64,000 bases of DNA from Merluccius polli (GCA_030340625.1 JAOPHQ010003475.1:39499-103498); one strand, 5' to 3'; shown: positions 31,996 to 43,642, counted from the stretch's first letter. The notes: generated by a model from the sequence alone, not told the origin. Translations and numbers: made by a program.

Positions 31996-33311
31996 TCTGC
32001 TCTCCACGCTTGCTAAAGTCCTTATCTCCACTTTTGAGATGTTGGTTTTGAGTTGGATTCAATAAATTATGATTTCCTTGCTTTAACTTCTTGTGTCCTC
32101 TCCTATTATTTGTCATGGCTTTGAGTCGGCCGTGACAAATTGGGGGCTCGTCGAAGTTTTGGTTAGATGTTTTGTTTGTGAACATTTAATCACCTGTTCT
32201 CTTTTGTGTTGTAGGCCTCCAGGTGCACTTGATTGTTGCACTTGATTGTTTGGGTTTCTCAGGCAGTTTTTCAGGGCTTCAGAGGTAACACCTGGGTGAG
32301 TGATTACTCTTCGTTTTTTTTTTGGGAACTTGCAGAGGAGCATGTGGTGACCGGGTTTTTGGAGACCCATTCGTCCAAAGGGGGGGAGTATTGACATGCT
32401 GGTGTGTAATTATGTTGGAGCTAAAGCTGATTCCCCTGGTAGGCATAGCAGCATTGTTCTTTTGCGCTTTGCTGGGTTTTTTGTTTTTGTAGTGTTGGGG
32501 TGAACGCGGTTAGAGACTTGTCTCGGGAGCATGTCCATGGCTGTGGGGGGGTTGCCAGATTCTGGTCGCTTCTTCATTCCAATGGTCTCTAGTGCATAAA
32601 TACCCGCCGCAATTAACCACATGAAGACTAGGGGTGAGTTACTGTAGTTTTGGGGACGCTCTTGGTTGCCTTCGTTACAGCCAGTGTGTTGATTAGTCTC
32701 CTTTTGGGCTGGGTTGGTAAAATGGCTCAAATTGAAGTTTTCTTTGAGACTCCATCGGAGGGGTTTTTGGATGGCTGCACAAAAGAGCAGTTATTAAAGA
32801 TTGCAGACCGTTACAAGGTTGAAATTAGTGACAAAAGATTAAGGATACAGTTAAGGCTATTTTAAAAGCTAACTTGTACGAAATGGACGTTTTGCCTGGT
32901 AGGCTGGGAGATGTTACGGAACCTGATGGTTCATCTTCAGTAATAGCTCAGAGCACTGCTTTGTCCTTTGAACAGCAGAAGGAATTGCTGCTGTTACAAA
33001 TGGAGCATGAGCGGTTAAAGCATAGAGTGGAAGTTGAGAAGTCGGAGAGAAGGAGGTCTGAAGTTGACAAAGAGTTGACCTTGGGAAAATTGCGCCCGGT
33101 GTTCCCAGTGCTATAAGAGCACACCTCACCAAGCTCTTCCAGAGAGAGGCCAAGGGAGGAATCCTGGTCTCTGCTCTCCACGCTTGCTAAAGTCCTTATC
33201 TCCACTTTTGAGATGTTGGTTTCGAGTTGGATTCAATAAATTATGATTTCCTTGCTTTAACTTTTTGTGTCCTCTCCTATTATTTGTCATGGCTTTGAGT
33301 TGGCCGTGACA

Positions 33312-33546
33312 ATGTATACATACATAACAGCCACACAACAGACATGATGTTTATGTTAACAAATGTAATTTGAGCTGTGTGACAATGAGTAGCGATGTTG
33401 GCCATATCATTATAGTCTTTGCCCTTATTGTGTGTGTGTGTGTGTTTGTGTGGACCATGCAGTCCCTTATAGGCTCCAACCTCCTACATAGGCTCCAGTC
33501 TACCTCCCCTCCCTGACCCAGTACATGGCAACTTTAATTGTCATAC
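33312..33546. other. Spacer between LTR elements
   Basis: Unassigned; includes a short (GT)n at 33429-33452. Confidence 0.5.
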
Positions 33547-34495
33547 TGTCATGGTCTGCCTCTGTTCCCCGTGTTTCTGTTTATGGTTTCCTGTTTTATT
33601 TTGGTAGTTCACCCCCTTGTGTCATGTTTTGAATTCACTTCCTGTCTTTGTGTTTTTCCCACCCTTGTAATTTCCCTGATTAGTTTCACCTGCTCTTTAG
33701 TTCACCTGCACCTTGTTCCCTCGTCAGCCACTCCCTTTATATACTGTTCACATGTTTTGTCCTTTGTCGGTTCGCTCCCCAGTTACTCGGTTTCTGTTCC
33801 TGTGTTTCCTGCTGTTTGTTTCCTTGTTTACCTGCCTGTCTACCAGTACCCGTAAGTCCCTTTAATTAAATTCCCTTTAAGATCATCCTGCCTCCTTCTC
33901 CGTCTCTGCATTTGGGTCCTTCTCCTGTGTTACCGGTGACCGTTGTAACAGAACGAACCGACCAAACATGGACCCAGCGGATGGGTTATTCAAGGAGGAA
34001 TTGTACGACCTGTCGTACTCCCTCATATGCCTGCATGGTACATGGAAGAGGGCCCCTTCTAGGGAGGACAAAGAGGCTGCCAGTCGACACCCCGGCTTCC
34101 CAGCCAGCGAGCGTCCAGCCCGCTAGCTGCCAGCTCGCTTCTCAGTCTGCTGGGGACTTGCCTGGCTATCTCCCTGAGGGTTCTGGGGGTCGGAGCTCCT
34201 AGAAGTAGGCATGGCTCTCGGCAGCGTCGTGCCTCTCAGCTGCCCAACTCCTCGTCCTCACCACTGCCCAGCGCCGTGGAGGTTCCGCTGCCCAGTACCA
34301 CGGTCGACACCCAGCCGGACCCTGAACCCGTCCGGCGTCTCGTCTGTTCCTGCTAAGCTGCAGCAATCTCCTGTCCCTGCTGAGCTGCAGCAGGTTCCAG
34401 TTCCGGCCCCGCGGCAGATTCCAGTGCCTCATTCCCTGACGGCGGTCCGGCCGACCCCTGCTCCTCGTTCCCTGTCGGCGGTCAGGGAAGTTGGT
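33547..34495 (+). mobile_element. Gypsy-type LTR retrotransposon, 5' end only
   Basis: A 404-bp LTR runs 33547-33950, beginning TGTCATGG and ending TTGTAACA. It contains a TATATA box near 33737, so transcription would start inside it. An ATG at 33968 opens a short gag-like start with two stops within 200 bases. A Pro/Val-rich linker region (about 34211-34495) follows, and then the element stops abruptly. No protease, reverse transcriptase or integrase is present and no second LTR is seen. Confidence 0.65.
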
Positions 34496-35178
34496 CAAAC
34501 TAATTTTTATCAAATACTGTCAAAATAAAATAATTACATTAATTTACCTAAACTAATTTACATTTGTTAAACTCAAATTAATATAATTAGTCTAAAATAA
34601 AATAGGGCAAAATTCTTCCATTCTTTCATTTGACCCCCATTTCAGACACACAACACCAAATCTGGTTGATGTGTTTTTATTTAAAACTGATACACATCCA
34701 AATATACACATATACTTATATGTTGAACTTCCACATGAAACTCATCAACGGATTGATGACAGTGATCTATAAATTCAACAACATCATGATGTTGCTGAAT
34801 TTATAGATCATTGTCATCAATCCGTTGATGAGTTTCATGTATTGTCAATACACAGAAAAACTTCCTTTACAAGCAGATATCTTTCAAGTAACAAAGCTAA
34901 GGCAAGTTGTGACAAGTTGGGATCAACCATGAACATTTTTTTTAACCATTAAAGTGATGGTCTGGAGTAAAATTAGGGTCATTTCCACCATGACATCCAG
35001 CCAAATACCCCCTCAGAAGCATTCTTAGCGATGGTTTTAACATTGGTCCAGACAGGGCTATCAGCCGAATGGCTTAGTACTGGCGCGAATGGTACAATGT
35101 GTATATCTCGTAAATTACCCCACTAATTATGCATGGAATGTTACCAAACTTCTGCAGTAGTACACATAGGGTCTGTAC
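34496..35178. other. AT-rich sequence, palindrome and MITE fragments
   Basis: 34496-34600 resembles the AT-rich subterminal part of the EnSpm element at 45840-46300. A 108-bp palindrome follows (34733-34840). 34950-35170 (CATTAAAGTGATGGTCTGG...) looks like one end of a TTAA-target MITE. No gene. Confidence 0.45.
34733..34840. repeat. Near-perfect 108-bp palindrome
   Basis: Arms of 54 bp join directly at 34786/34787 (AACATCA/TGATGTT) with only two mismatched positions (34778/34795 and 34762/34811). Confidence 0.95.
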
Positions 35179-36092
35179 TCACAAAACTAGGCATTTAAAA
35201 GTTTGTAAGTACACCAGGAGTTTATTTAAAAGAACACTTGCCAGATAGCTTCTATCCTCTGCTGCTAACGCTACCGCTGGAAGTGACGGAAGTGGCGTCG
35301 ACGCAGCGGTAGCGTTAGCAGCAGAGGATAGAAGCATGATGAAGCCTGTGGTGACACTTGCAAGGTTGTTGAGGACTTTGATGCCCTCAATCACAACTCC
35401 CACGTCCTCAGGCTCCTCATGTCCGTCTCTTCGGATTCTGTAAATGCCCATGACTGTGGTGGTGATGTCCCTCTCTGCATCCTCAACAGCAGTGGGCTGA
35501 ACAACACAAACACAGAAAACAAATTTAATTAAAATGCTAAATACAGGCATGAAAACAGGTCAGGTGAGAAGGAGACTACCCCTCTTTGGGGGTCCGAGCA
35601 CATGCTCCCCCGGAAGAAAAAATTGAATATTTCATATTTAAAAGCATCAATCTGATGCATTTTGAGAGAGTCAGAAATCAAGCAGAATTACAAGACAGTA
35701 TGAATGTATAATAAAGTATCTCTCTATACATGGTCACATTATGCTATATAAGAAATGAAACTGACTCATGAAATGCGCAACAGCACAGAATCTGCCGCAG
35801 AATGAAAAAGACAAACCCTTAAAGAGTTTTTTCGAATTCAAGGCTCCCTTCAGGCACGCATATGTTCGCAGTTCACTGATCATCTCTGGTAAACCTCCAT
35901 GTCCCGTCCACAGGGGTGGAGCAGCAATTTTAAATGTTTACATTAGTGTTACGTATGGGTAACAATTACACTACATGAGAAAGAAATGTATTAACTTACC
36001 AAATATTCTTTAAAAAACACATCCGGGTCTTCATTGACATAGACCACAAGGCTTCGCAGGATGCACTCTCTCCTTACGTTGATGTAATCGCA
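35179..36092 (-). pseudogene. Second, partial copy of the PB1-type partner gene
   Basis: The exon at 36000-36092 (93 bp) encodes CDYINVRRECILRSLVVYVN and ends at a GTAAGT donor. It has the same length and phase as the 93-bp exon at 47934-48026. The next exon starts at about 35496 (PTAVEDAERDITTTVMGIYR, EEPEDVGVVIEGIKVL). It is homologous to the last exon of the gene at 46928, until a 31-bp hairpin at 35248-35335 replaces its C-terminus. Upstream exons are not found. Confidence 0.6.
35248..35335. repeat. Hairpin, perfect 31-bp arms
   Basis: 35248-35278 and 35305-35335 are exact inverted copies (GCTTCTATCCTCTGCTGC...) around a 26-bp loop. It lies at the point where the partner-gene exon loses homology. 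Confidence 0.95.
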
Positions 36093-36199
36093 CTAAAACA
36101 TGGGTGACAAAGACATCTGGTTATGATGGTGGTGCAGGAATTGGACCGTCTCTCTTGTCTGTCTGAAATGAATTTCTCCCAAGGGAGACAAAGACTTAA

Positions 36200-36600
36200 A
36201 ATTATATCTGCAGTAGGTAGGTTTGTTAGGTTAGGTTTTGTAGGTTTGCGCGATTGTCGACGGGGGGGGGGGGGTGCGCGATTGTCAACGGGGGGGGGGG
36301 GGGGTGCTGGGCCGCGGACCCAGCACCGGACCCGCCAGCCGCGGACCCAGCACCGGACCCGCCAGCCGCGGACTCAGCCGCAGACCCGAGTCCACACACA
36401 GCCGGTGTGCATGCTGTGAGGATGTCATCGTGTGCGCCTATCGCATGATTTAGACTTGACGGTTTCGGTTGAGTATGTGGGGATTTTTTCGGTCGCAATT
36501 GGTTTGCACATTTTAAAAGTGGTGGGGACAAAATTCAAATTATAAATAGTGGTGGGGACATGTCCCCCCCCCCCCCTGTAATCTACGCCTATGCATGTAA
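36200..36600. mobile_element. Probable hAT-derived element with G-run minisatellite
   Basis: The right side ends CATGTCCCC plus a C-run and TGTAATCTACGCCTATG, a terminus I associate with fish hAT MITEs. The left end is not identified. Inside (36244-36385) are two units TGCGCGATTGT-GACGG plus G-runs of 13-16, followed by two to three GCCGCGGACCCAGCACCGGA units. Confidence 0.5.
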
Positions 36601-36967
36601 TGTTACACTTTTTCCAGAAATGATGTGTGGTTATAACCGCTTATAAACATCCTATGGTTATAACACTAGTCAGAGTAACCACAGACACTTACTCAACTTT
36701 ATTCTCCCTCCTGTATCTTAGCTAGCTAGCCCACAATGTCCGACTTCACTGACGGTTAAACTTGTCCGGCTTCACGGTCCGTTAACAGCAAGCTTTATAA
36801 ATACAACAAAATAAAGTACTCACTATTGAGTGGAATAGTCGAAAACAGCGTTGGGTGTCTCCGCACAATAGTATCTTGCAGCAGTTGTAACAGTCATGTC
36901 TCAACAGAAGATGTCATGTCCGATTCCGAGAAGAAGGAAGCGAAGAGCGGGAAACAGACGGTGGGAG

Positions 36968-37450
36968 CATAGACATATATACATAGACGCCTCATAGACT
37001 GACGCTGCCCGTTAGAGCTGACGTAGCAGCGCGGCCGCCATCTTGGCAGGGGACCCAGTGCGTCCCCAGTGCATTCATTTCTATGGAGGAAGGCGTATCC
37101 CCAACTACAATAATAAGCATAACTCCCCGAATTTTTACCGGATTTTCACACGGTTTGGTTTGTTACAAATGGCAGAGATTTATTTATTATTATTTTTTAT
37201 TATTATTATTATTTATGAGACAGGACGAATTTTTTTTAAATAATAAGAATTATTGTTCAATCTTACTTGTGAAAGGTAATCCCACACGATCTGGTGTCAA
37301 TACTGCGCCGTAAGCTGCACAACATACTGGCATAGCTTGCTCTCCCGTTGACTCCTATGCTAGACTAGAGTGAGGACTCCCTACCAATATGGCGGCGACG
37401 CTGGGTTACGTTCCATCACGTCATGAGGCGTCTATGTATATATGTCTATG
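36968..37450. mobile_element. MITE with perfect 28-bp TIRs (hAT type)
   Basis: The termini are exact inverted 28-mers (36968-36995 and 37423-37450; core CATAGACATATATACATAG). The perfect 8-bp duplication GGTGGGAG is at 36960-36967 and 37451-37458. The interior resembles 22547-22640. No ORF of note. Perfect TIRs and duplication imply recent insertion. Confidence 0.95.
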
Positions 37451-37458
37451 GGTGGGAG

Positions 37459-38893
37459 TGTGTTGCCTCGCACATGCGCAATGGGCGGTCCCAATTCAAA
37501 TTAACCTCATTTGTTTTGAGTTTGTGAATGTCAAGGTGAAACTATTATGTTATCTCAATTAAATGTACATGTATACGTTTTTAATGGATTTGTTTTGAGT
37601 AAATCGAACAACAATTATTTGTGTCACATCAAAGAAGGGCTTGAATGAGTTTTTTGAGTGTACTTTTAGATGTAATAATGGTTTCAATTGGGGGCACTAA
37701 GGTAGGCCACTTATAATGCCATAACATATCGTCGCTGTCCGCTGAAACTCACGTACATCCAAAACAGTTAGTTTTCAGGAAATGAAAAAAACACCCTAAT
37801 TTCAAAGCAGTTGAACGTAGCGTTGTCATACTTGGTACGTCATCTTTAAATGTAATTGTAATATTGCCAGTGTGATGGTATAGTTCACATTTTACCAAAT
37901 TATAGTTTAAATGGACATACGTGCATATTTTACAGTAACGGTGGTCGATACGCGTTCTTCCGATCATGAATGGGCAAGTCGCGTTTCATACTGACAGATG
38001 AATAGGCTACGCTAAGTTTATTAAAACCCATTTACTCCTACAACGCCTGCTAAAATCCTATGCTATTCTAGGAAAAAGAACCTCATTGCCTGAGGGTTTT
38101 CAGAGAAAATAGTAAGAATTGTCCAAAATGCTGCGCCAACGCAGCAGCCGGCAGAAGTGCTAATGTTGCTCTACGCAGCTCCTGGTAGGAGGGGCAATGT
38201 TGCGCCACGCAGCATCCAGCGTGAATGGGTTAAATAGCCTACGTCCAACCTAAGGCTATTTAATGAACTGAGCATAGCATCTTGTCAGTATGAAAATCAG
38301 TGTACTGATTCATTGTCCCTTCATAATGTCTCCTGCTAACTATGAAGGGATAATGAATCAGTACACTAACAAGCTAGACAGAGGTTGTAACGTTAGACCT
38401 ACCGTAATTGTGTCACTGTGTAAAGTTAGGCCTACTGTAAAGGAAAGCTATTGTCTCACCAGGCTATCATCAAAATATTATTTATTTGGCACTGTATTGC
38501 AGAAAAGAAAAGGACAAATGAAGCTGCCATTTCACTTAACTCCAATTAGCCCGTTCCTGTTCAAGCAGTTACGACTAGTTAGACTCACTACTGCTACTAC
38601 AGGTGGAATTATAAAATAGCAACTTGCCTAAATGCAAGATTTTAATCATGTCTTTCCTGGCAGATAGGAATTCCAAGAGTTCAACAGATAAAACAGATAA
38701 AAAGTCATTTTAAAACATGCACATAAACAATTACTTGTCAATACTCAATAAATGGAACATTTCATTAATACATTAATCAATAAGACATTTATCTAGGTAG
38801 TTAGAAAAACCACACTTGCTTTTATCAATAAATAAATGAATAATGTTTAATAGTGGTGTGTATGTTAATGGTTTGTGCTATTTGAGCTGACCA
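37459..38893. other. Intergenic; possible EnSpm end and a hairpin
   Basis: GAGTTTTTTGAGTG ending at 37660 reads CACTCAAAAAACTC on the minus strand. This would fit the right terminus of the EnSpm copy whose partner-gene exons lie at 35.2-36.1 kb. A hairpin lies at 38299-38367. The remainder is AT-rich with no gene. Confidence 0.4.
38299..38367. repeat. Hairpin, 27-bp arms
   Basis: 38299-38325 (AGTGTACTGATTCATTG...) and 38341-38367 are inverted copies with one mismatch and a 15-bp loop. Confidence 0.93.
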
Positions 38894-41800
38894 TCACTCA
38901 TGGTCAAGTGCATCATAAAATGGATGAAAGTCCTTCGGTAAGACATGTTTCAGTTCTTGAAGGTGCTTGAACTTCAGCGCTTTAATTTTCTGGGGGGATG
39001 TATAGAGTGGGGCCACGCTGACACACGCCTTCCTCAGGGATGGGGATGTGAAGGGTTGCCAGTTGTCGGAGTGGAGTAATTTGAACTCCATACTGCCATC
39101 CACATTGTATCTAATAGAGAGATGAAAAAAAAGAGGGGTGTCGGGGAACAGAGATAGGAGGGAACCAAAAGCAAGTTTAGATTTATAAAACAAAATATTT
39201 TAACATGATATGGCTAATGTTTCATGTATGAAAAAGTTGTCTGTACAAACCTGACTGCTCGGAGGTCATGCACCGTAGGATCGCCAACTTTGCTACCAGG
39301 TCGAATTGACTTGCAGATTTTCACTTTGCTGAAGTCTTTGAAAAAGCTGTAATCAACATACTTCAGCTCGTATGGTTTTGGACTTGAACGAGCTCCCCGA
39401 ATGACTGCAGCATACTCAGCTGGAACATGTACATCTCGGTTCCTCAACTTTCTTTCGATCACACTGTGCACAGAGTCACATTCCATCTGTGTGTGGCCTC
39501 TTTGAAGGTACTTCTGCGTCACTTGCTTTTTTCTTTCAGTGGCAAACTTTAAGAGGGCATTGCTCAGGACCAGGTTTCGGTTTTGATAACCACACCCATC
39601 ACTCCAAAGAATGAATTCAGTGTAAGTGGGGTGTGTTTCAAGATAGTCCACAATGCAGGAGGCAAACTCATTGGCAGAGACCCCCCCCCCCCCCCCCCCC
39701 CCCCCCCTCACCCTCATGCCAAAGGTAATTTGTCGCTTCATGTGATGCCATATTGTAGATGGTAAAATTATGGACACCAAGCTTCATTTTGTAGTAGAGG
39801 GCAGATGCTTGAAGCTTTGGGCAGAGGAGAAGGCCCTGCAGATCCATGCATGCAACCAAGGTGGTGTTATTTGCAAGTTGTTTGTCTCTATCCTTTTCTG
39901 CTCGTGCCTCGTCCTTCTTAACGCAGTGTTCCTCCCACACAGCAGCCTCGATGTTCCCGGCTTTGAAGGCACAGCAAGTGTCACACTGATCTTTCTTTGG
40001 ATGGAACAATGACAGATTTAATTCTTTAAAGGTGTTACTGAACACTTGTCTTGACAGAGGCTGGATGCCGTTGGCTGCACATGTCTGCTTATATTGTGAG
40101 TGGAGATGATTGACTTGAATAAAGGCTCCAGGTACATCTTGGAAGAGGAGGACCTACAGTAGTGCGATGGTACTTTTGGCAGTTTAAGAAGAAAGGACTT
40201 TAGGAAGTCCCACTCCTCTGTCCTCACCCTCACTCTTGCTGTCTTCTCAGGACTTTCCTCTCTTCTTCCAACCCATTTTAGAAAACTCCACTACTTGATG
40301 CCAAGGGTCGACAGGAACATCCGCTGACAAACTCTGAGTCTTCTACCATTAACACATAAAAAACAACAGAGAGATGCTGACCTCCGAGACTGAACCGCTT
40401 CTGTCCGGCGCCGCTTGACATCACTCACCTCCACCAGTGACTTCACGTAGATTTTCCTTTCTTTCCAGTCCAATTTCCCCCAAAAATACTTGAATATTTC
40501 TTCCCTCGTCCCTTCATCGATTTCGGTACAGTGTAGTTTGCTGGATTTCTGGCAGGACTCAGCCAGGCACCGCCCCTCCATTTTTCTTTGCTCTTTGTTG
40601 ATGAATTCATTTTTTTTCCGTCCAAGATATGATTGGCCCCTCATTCTTCTCCTTTTCTGGATGTTACCCTTCCAAGCATCTGGGTTGGCCCTCTTCCTTG
40701 ACCTTCCCCGGTCAACAGGAACATCAACAGCATCTTCATATGATTAAAAGAAAAACAAAAGAAAACATGTTTCACAAATTCACATTTCTCTTACATGGTT
40801 TCTTAGCATGTGGAAGTATGTGTGTCAGTGTGTAGGCATGCATTAAAGTTTGGCATTGCTGTGGTGTGTGTGTGTGCATGTGGCTGAGCCCATTAGTATC
40901 TGACAGAAATGTAAAAAAACAAATTGACAATAAGTTACTCACCTTCATTGACAGGTGTATTTTCCAGGTCATTTTCAGGATCGTGTTCAAGTGAGTCTTA
41001 GGGCAATATAGAGGAACACATTTAGTACAACAAATGCACTTATGACATCATTCTGATATAAGATTGCATTCATTTTGATTTAGTAATGGGCTTTAGTCTG
41101 TCCAACTTAAAACCAATGTGAGGTGGAGGCTGTAGTGTAGCCTAATCTGAGAATAAGAATAATTAGATACTTACCATCACTGGCACTTTCAGAGTGTTTG
41201 TCATTATCACTTTCCAGAGAATCTAACAATAATAAAATATAATATTCATTTAGCACACTACAATGCTTGAATAATTCAGAACTGAGCTTGCATCAGTAGC
41301 TTTGACCAGCAAACGTACAGTAACTATTCATTTTGAATTCTCTGAGTAATCATTTTTAATTTAGCTACATACAATTTGATGAATTAGTATTTGGATTCCT
41401 TCCTTGATCAAGGGAATCAGAACAACAAGTGTGGCCGGCTTTCATCTTAATGTGCAACACATCAATAGGCTTTGGGTTGCAGAATAGTAGGTAGCTGCTA
41501 CTGGGAAAAAGTAATTTAAGCCTAAAGTACCTACCTTCATTGGCAGCTGTATTTGCACCGTCACTTTCAACTGAATCTAAGAATGACAGAGGGAAACCAT
41601 TTAGAGTAATGAATACAGTTTAGACTTTCCTGTCTGGCTGACTCAATTCTAGTTTCCTACAAACCTTCCTCCTCATTGCTGACCCTCACGTTCTCCTCAA
41701 GTACCCTATCATACCTGACATTGACCATTTCACACATCTCCTTAAGAGAGAAAGACATCCTGAAGGAAGGGAGAAACCCAGATCAGAAAAAAATATAGCG

Positions 41801-42250
41801 TTATGCCCAGTCAACATAGCTTCACTTCGGAAATCTCCGCAAATGAAATCGTAGCAAGTTGGGTATAGTGTTGGAAATGCTCAGCCTCTACCAAGCGGTA
41901 CGAGTGAGGCATGCTCTAGTGACAATCACGACAGTAACATTACAGTCTATAATTTGATCACTTAAACTCAGGAAAAAAACATATTTGTTTGAATCGTATC
42001 AATGTTACTGAGTTTATTTACCAACTAGCAAGCAAACAAGCAAGCTAATCTGTGGAGAACTCAGCTAGCCTGTGGAGAGTTTAGCCTACTTAATTTACGT
42101 TCGTCAGCCAGGTTCACAATAAAAAATATTCGGTGACAATTACTTCATCTTATATTGCAACTAAAATAAACTTGAGAACAGTTGACAAAAAACCCAAATA
42201 CCTTACCTTCAAAGTGTTATTCGGCTACCCGATGATGCGCTTCCAGAGAC
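38894..42250 (-). pseudogene. Putative DDE-type transposase, SDxCGxQNRN family
   Basis: There is a non-coding first exon (donor near 42206). Then come coding exons 41665-41758 (MSFSLKEMCEMVNVRYDRVL), 41535-41576, 41175-41222, 40943-40996, a long exon 39251-40733 and a last exon 38894-39110 ending FHPFYDALDHE. The long exon carries KKDQCDTCCAFKAGN (zinc-like Cys), ACMDLQGLLLCPKLQ, LWSDGCGYQNRN and KGHTQMECDSVHSVIERKL-type spacing (here RGHTQMECDSVHSVIERKL). D, D and E fall in RNase-H-fold order, so a transposase is my inference; no name is known to me. The copy is dead: TAG at 40291-40293, a frameshift near 40113, and a C27 run (39681-39707) that shifts frame. Confidence 0.66.
39681..39707. 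repeat. C27 homopolymer inside the putative transposase exon
   Basis: On the minus strand a G27 tract lies between LWHEGEG and VSANEFASC. Frames on either side differ by one position, so the tract length decides whether the exon is open. Confidence 0.95.
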
Positions 42251-42801
42251 GCTAACGAGATGGCTCCACAGGGCGGGAGATACGCGGCGTGATTGACAGA
42301 TTTGACACCAAATGGATATACTTGAAAATCAGTTGACATGATTTCACAGCTTTTCATTGGTCACTTAGGTTCATGACGCATACTGTATACGGAAATGAAC
42401 CTGGACATTCTATCATCGTAAAAATTCAAAATCGGCAAAAAATGGACATACGCGGTTTACATATTTAGATGTTTAGATATTACATATCTCAATTCTGACA
42501 ACGCAACTCGAGTAAAAACAAAACCCTACGGTGCATTTGAACGGGCTGGATACACTATTTAGGCTATTTGGCTTATCTCAATGTATTACGTTCACATGTT
42601 CACGCTACATCGTGTGAACAAGCGTGTGATGGTGTGAGTATTTTTCAACGTTTTTCAGGCGAGTGTACTAGTGTGGCGTTTGAGAATATCAGCCGTCTAT
42701 GTGTGGCGTTGATGTGTTGATTAGTTGGTCAAGTCAAGCGCTTACGCGCCAGGTAAGTGCTGCTGTGACGGGAGCTCTTGCATTTTGTCAGGGATTTAAT
42801 G
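42251..42801. other. Intergenic, nothing assigned
   Basis: Contains the probable upstream region of the SDxCG gene (GC-rich block 42215-42290) and otherwise ordinary AT-rich sequence. Confidence 0.4.
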
Positions 42802-42809
42802 CCATACAC

Positions 42810-43634
42810 CAGCGGTTTTCAATAGGTGAGGGGCGCCAAAGAGCCACAGGGGAGGCGCGACGACACGCGAAGAAAAAATAACGTATTAAAATAAAATAAT
42901 TTAAATAAACGTGAATAAAATAATAACGTAAATAAATTGAAAGTCAAAGTTGTTTGTTGTTTAAATCTGAGGTTTTATGTGGCTGAAATCGTAAAAAAAC
43001 GTTATGAAAATATGTGAATCTATTCGATTTGCGATCGCAATACAGCCCGGACCGGCGACCGACGCGGGGGGGGGAGTGCGCGATCGCTATACAGCCCGGA
43101 CCGGCGACCGACGCGGGGGGTGCGCGATCGCGATACAGCCCGGACCGGCGACCGACGCGGGGGGGGGGGGGGGGGGCGGCGGGGTGCGCAATCGCAATAC
43201 ATCCCGGACCGACGACCGACGTCCATGGCCATGAGGAAAAGAAAAAAATATATATACCCAATCGCAAAGGGCCCCTCTCGGCTCAAGGGCCCCTGGGCAA
43301 ATGCCCAGGTTGCCCATATATGGTAGATCCGGGCTTGCCTACTGATGTTCAGTGATTTTAAAAGTAGCCTCAATTAGGCCTGCATGAAGAAATGATTTGC
43401 TGTTGCAAAGACTCGTTTATGAATGCTCTTTTTAAAAAGTTGTGGAAATAAAATGTCTTCAAATACAATATTAAAAAATATTTACATTTGATCAGTTGTT
43501 GAAAGTCATCATTGCCTGGAACACACAAAAGCATTTACTGCAGTGGGTTAGGTCAGGGGATTGGGGGGGGGGGGCTCGGCTGTCCTTGCCTACTTTAAGG
43601 GGAGGCTCACATTCACCCAATTTGAAAACCCCTG
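42810..43634. mobile_element. hAT MITE (825 bp) with G-run minisatellite
   Basis: The left end CAGCGGTTTTCAA pairs with the right end TTGAAAACCCCTG. The perfect 8-bp duplication CCATACAC is at 42802-42809 and 43635-43642. At 43030-43215 lie about four units of CAGCCCGGACCGGCGACCGA plus GCG and a G-run plus TGCGCGATCGC. Confidence 0.93.
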
Positions 43635-43642
43635 CCATACAC

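Larger units (their letters stand above)
30697..33311 (+). mobile_element. LTR retrotransposon with large internal deletion
   Basis: The LTR starts TGTGACGGCC (30697) and ends GGCCGTGACA (32137). It is followed by TGGGGGCTCGTCG, a primer-binding site of the tRNA-Pro type. A short gag-like reading (about 32722-33090, one frame break near 32857) runs straight into LTR sequence at 33094. From there a partial 3' LTR continues to GGCCGTGACA at 33311. So pol and most of gag are deleted, and the upstream LTR is split by an insertion (30808-about 31950). No clear target duplication was found. It is non-functional. Confidence 0.75.

Noticed and set aside
34733..34840. MicroRNA precursor
   Set aside because: The palindrome is DNA-perfect without a loop, unlike a miRNA hairpin, and similar hairpins of unrelated sequence recur nearby.
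37640..37660. Definite right terminus of a second EnSpm copy
   Set aside because: CACTCAAAAAACTC fits, but no matching left end or duplication could be shown; kept only as a possibility.
43004..43373. Several overlapping frames of about 70-117 codons on both strands
   Set aside because: All cross the G-run minisatellite of a MITE and change with run length; no splice or codon signal.
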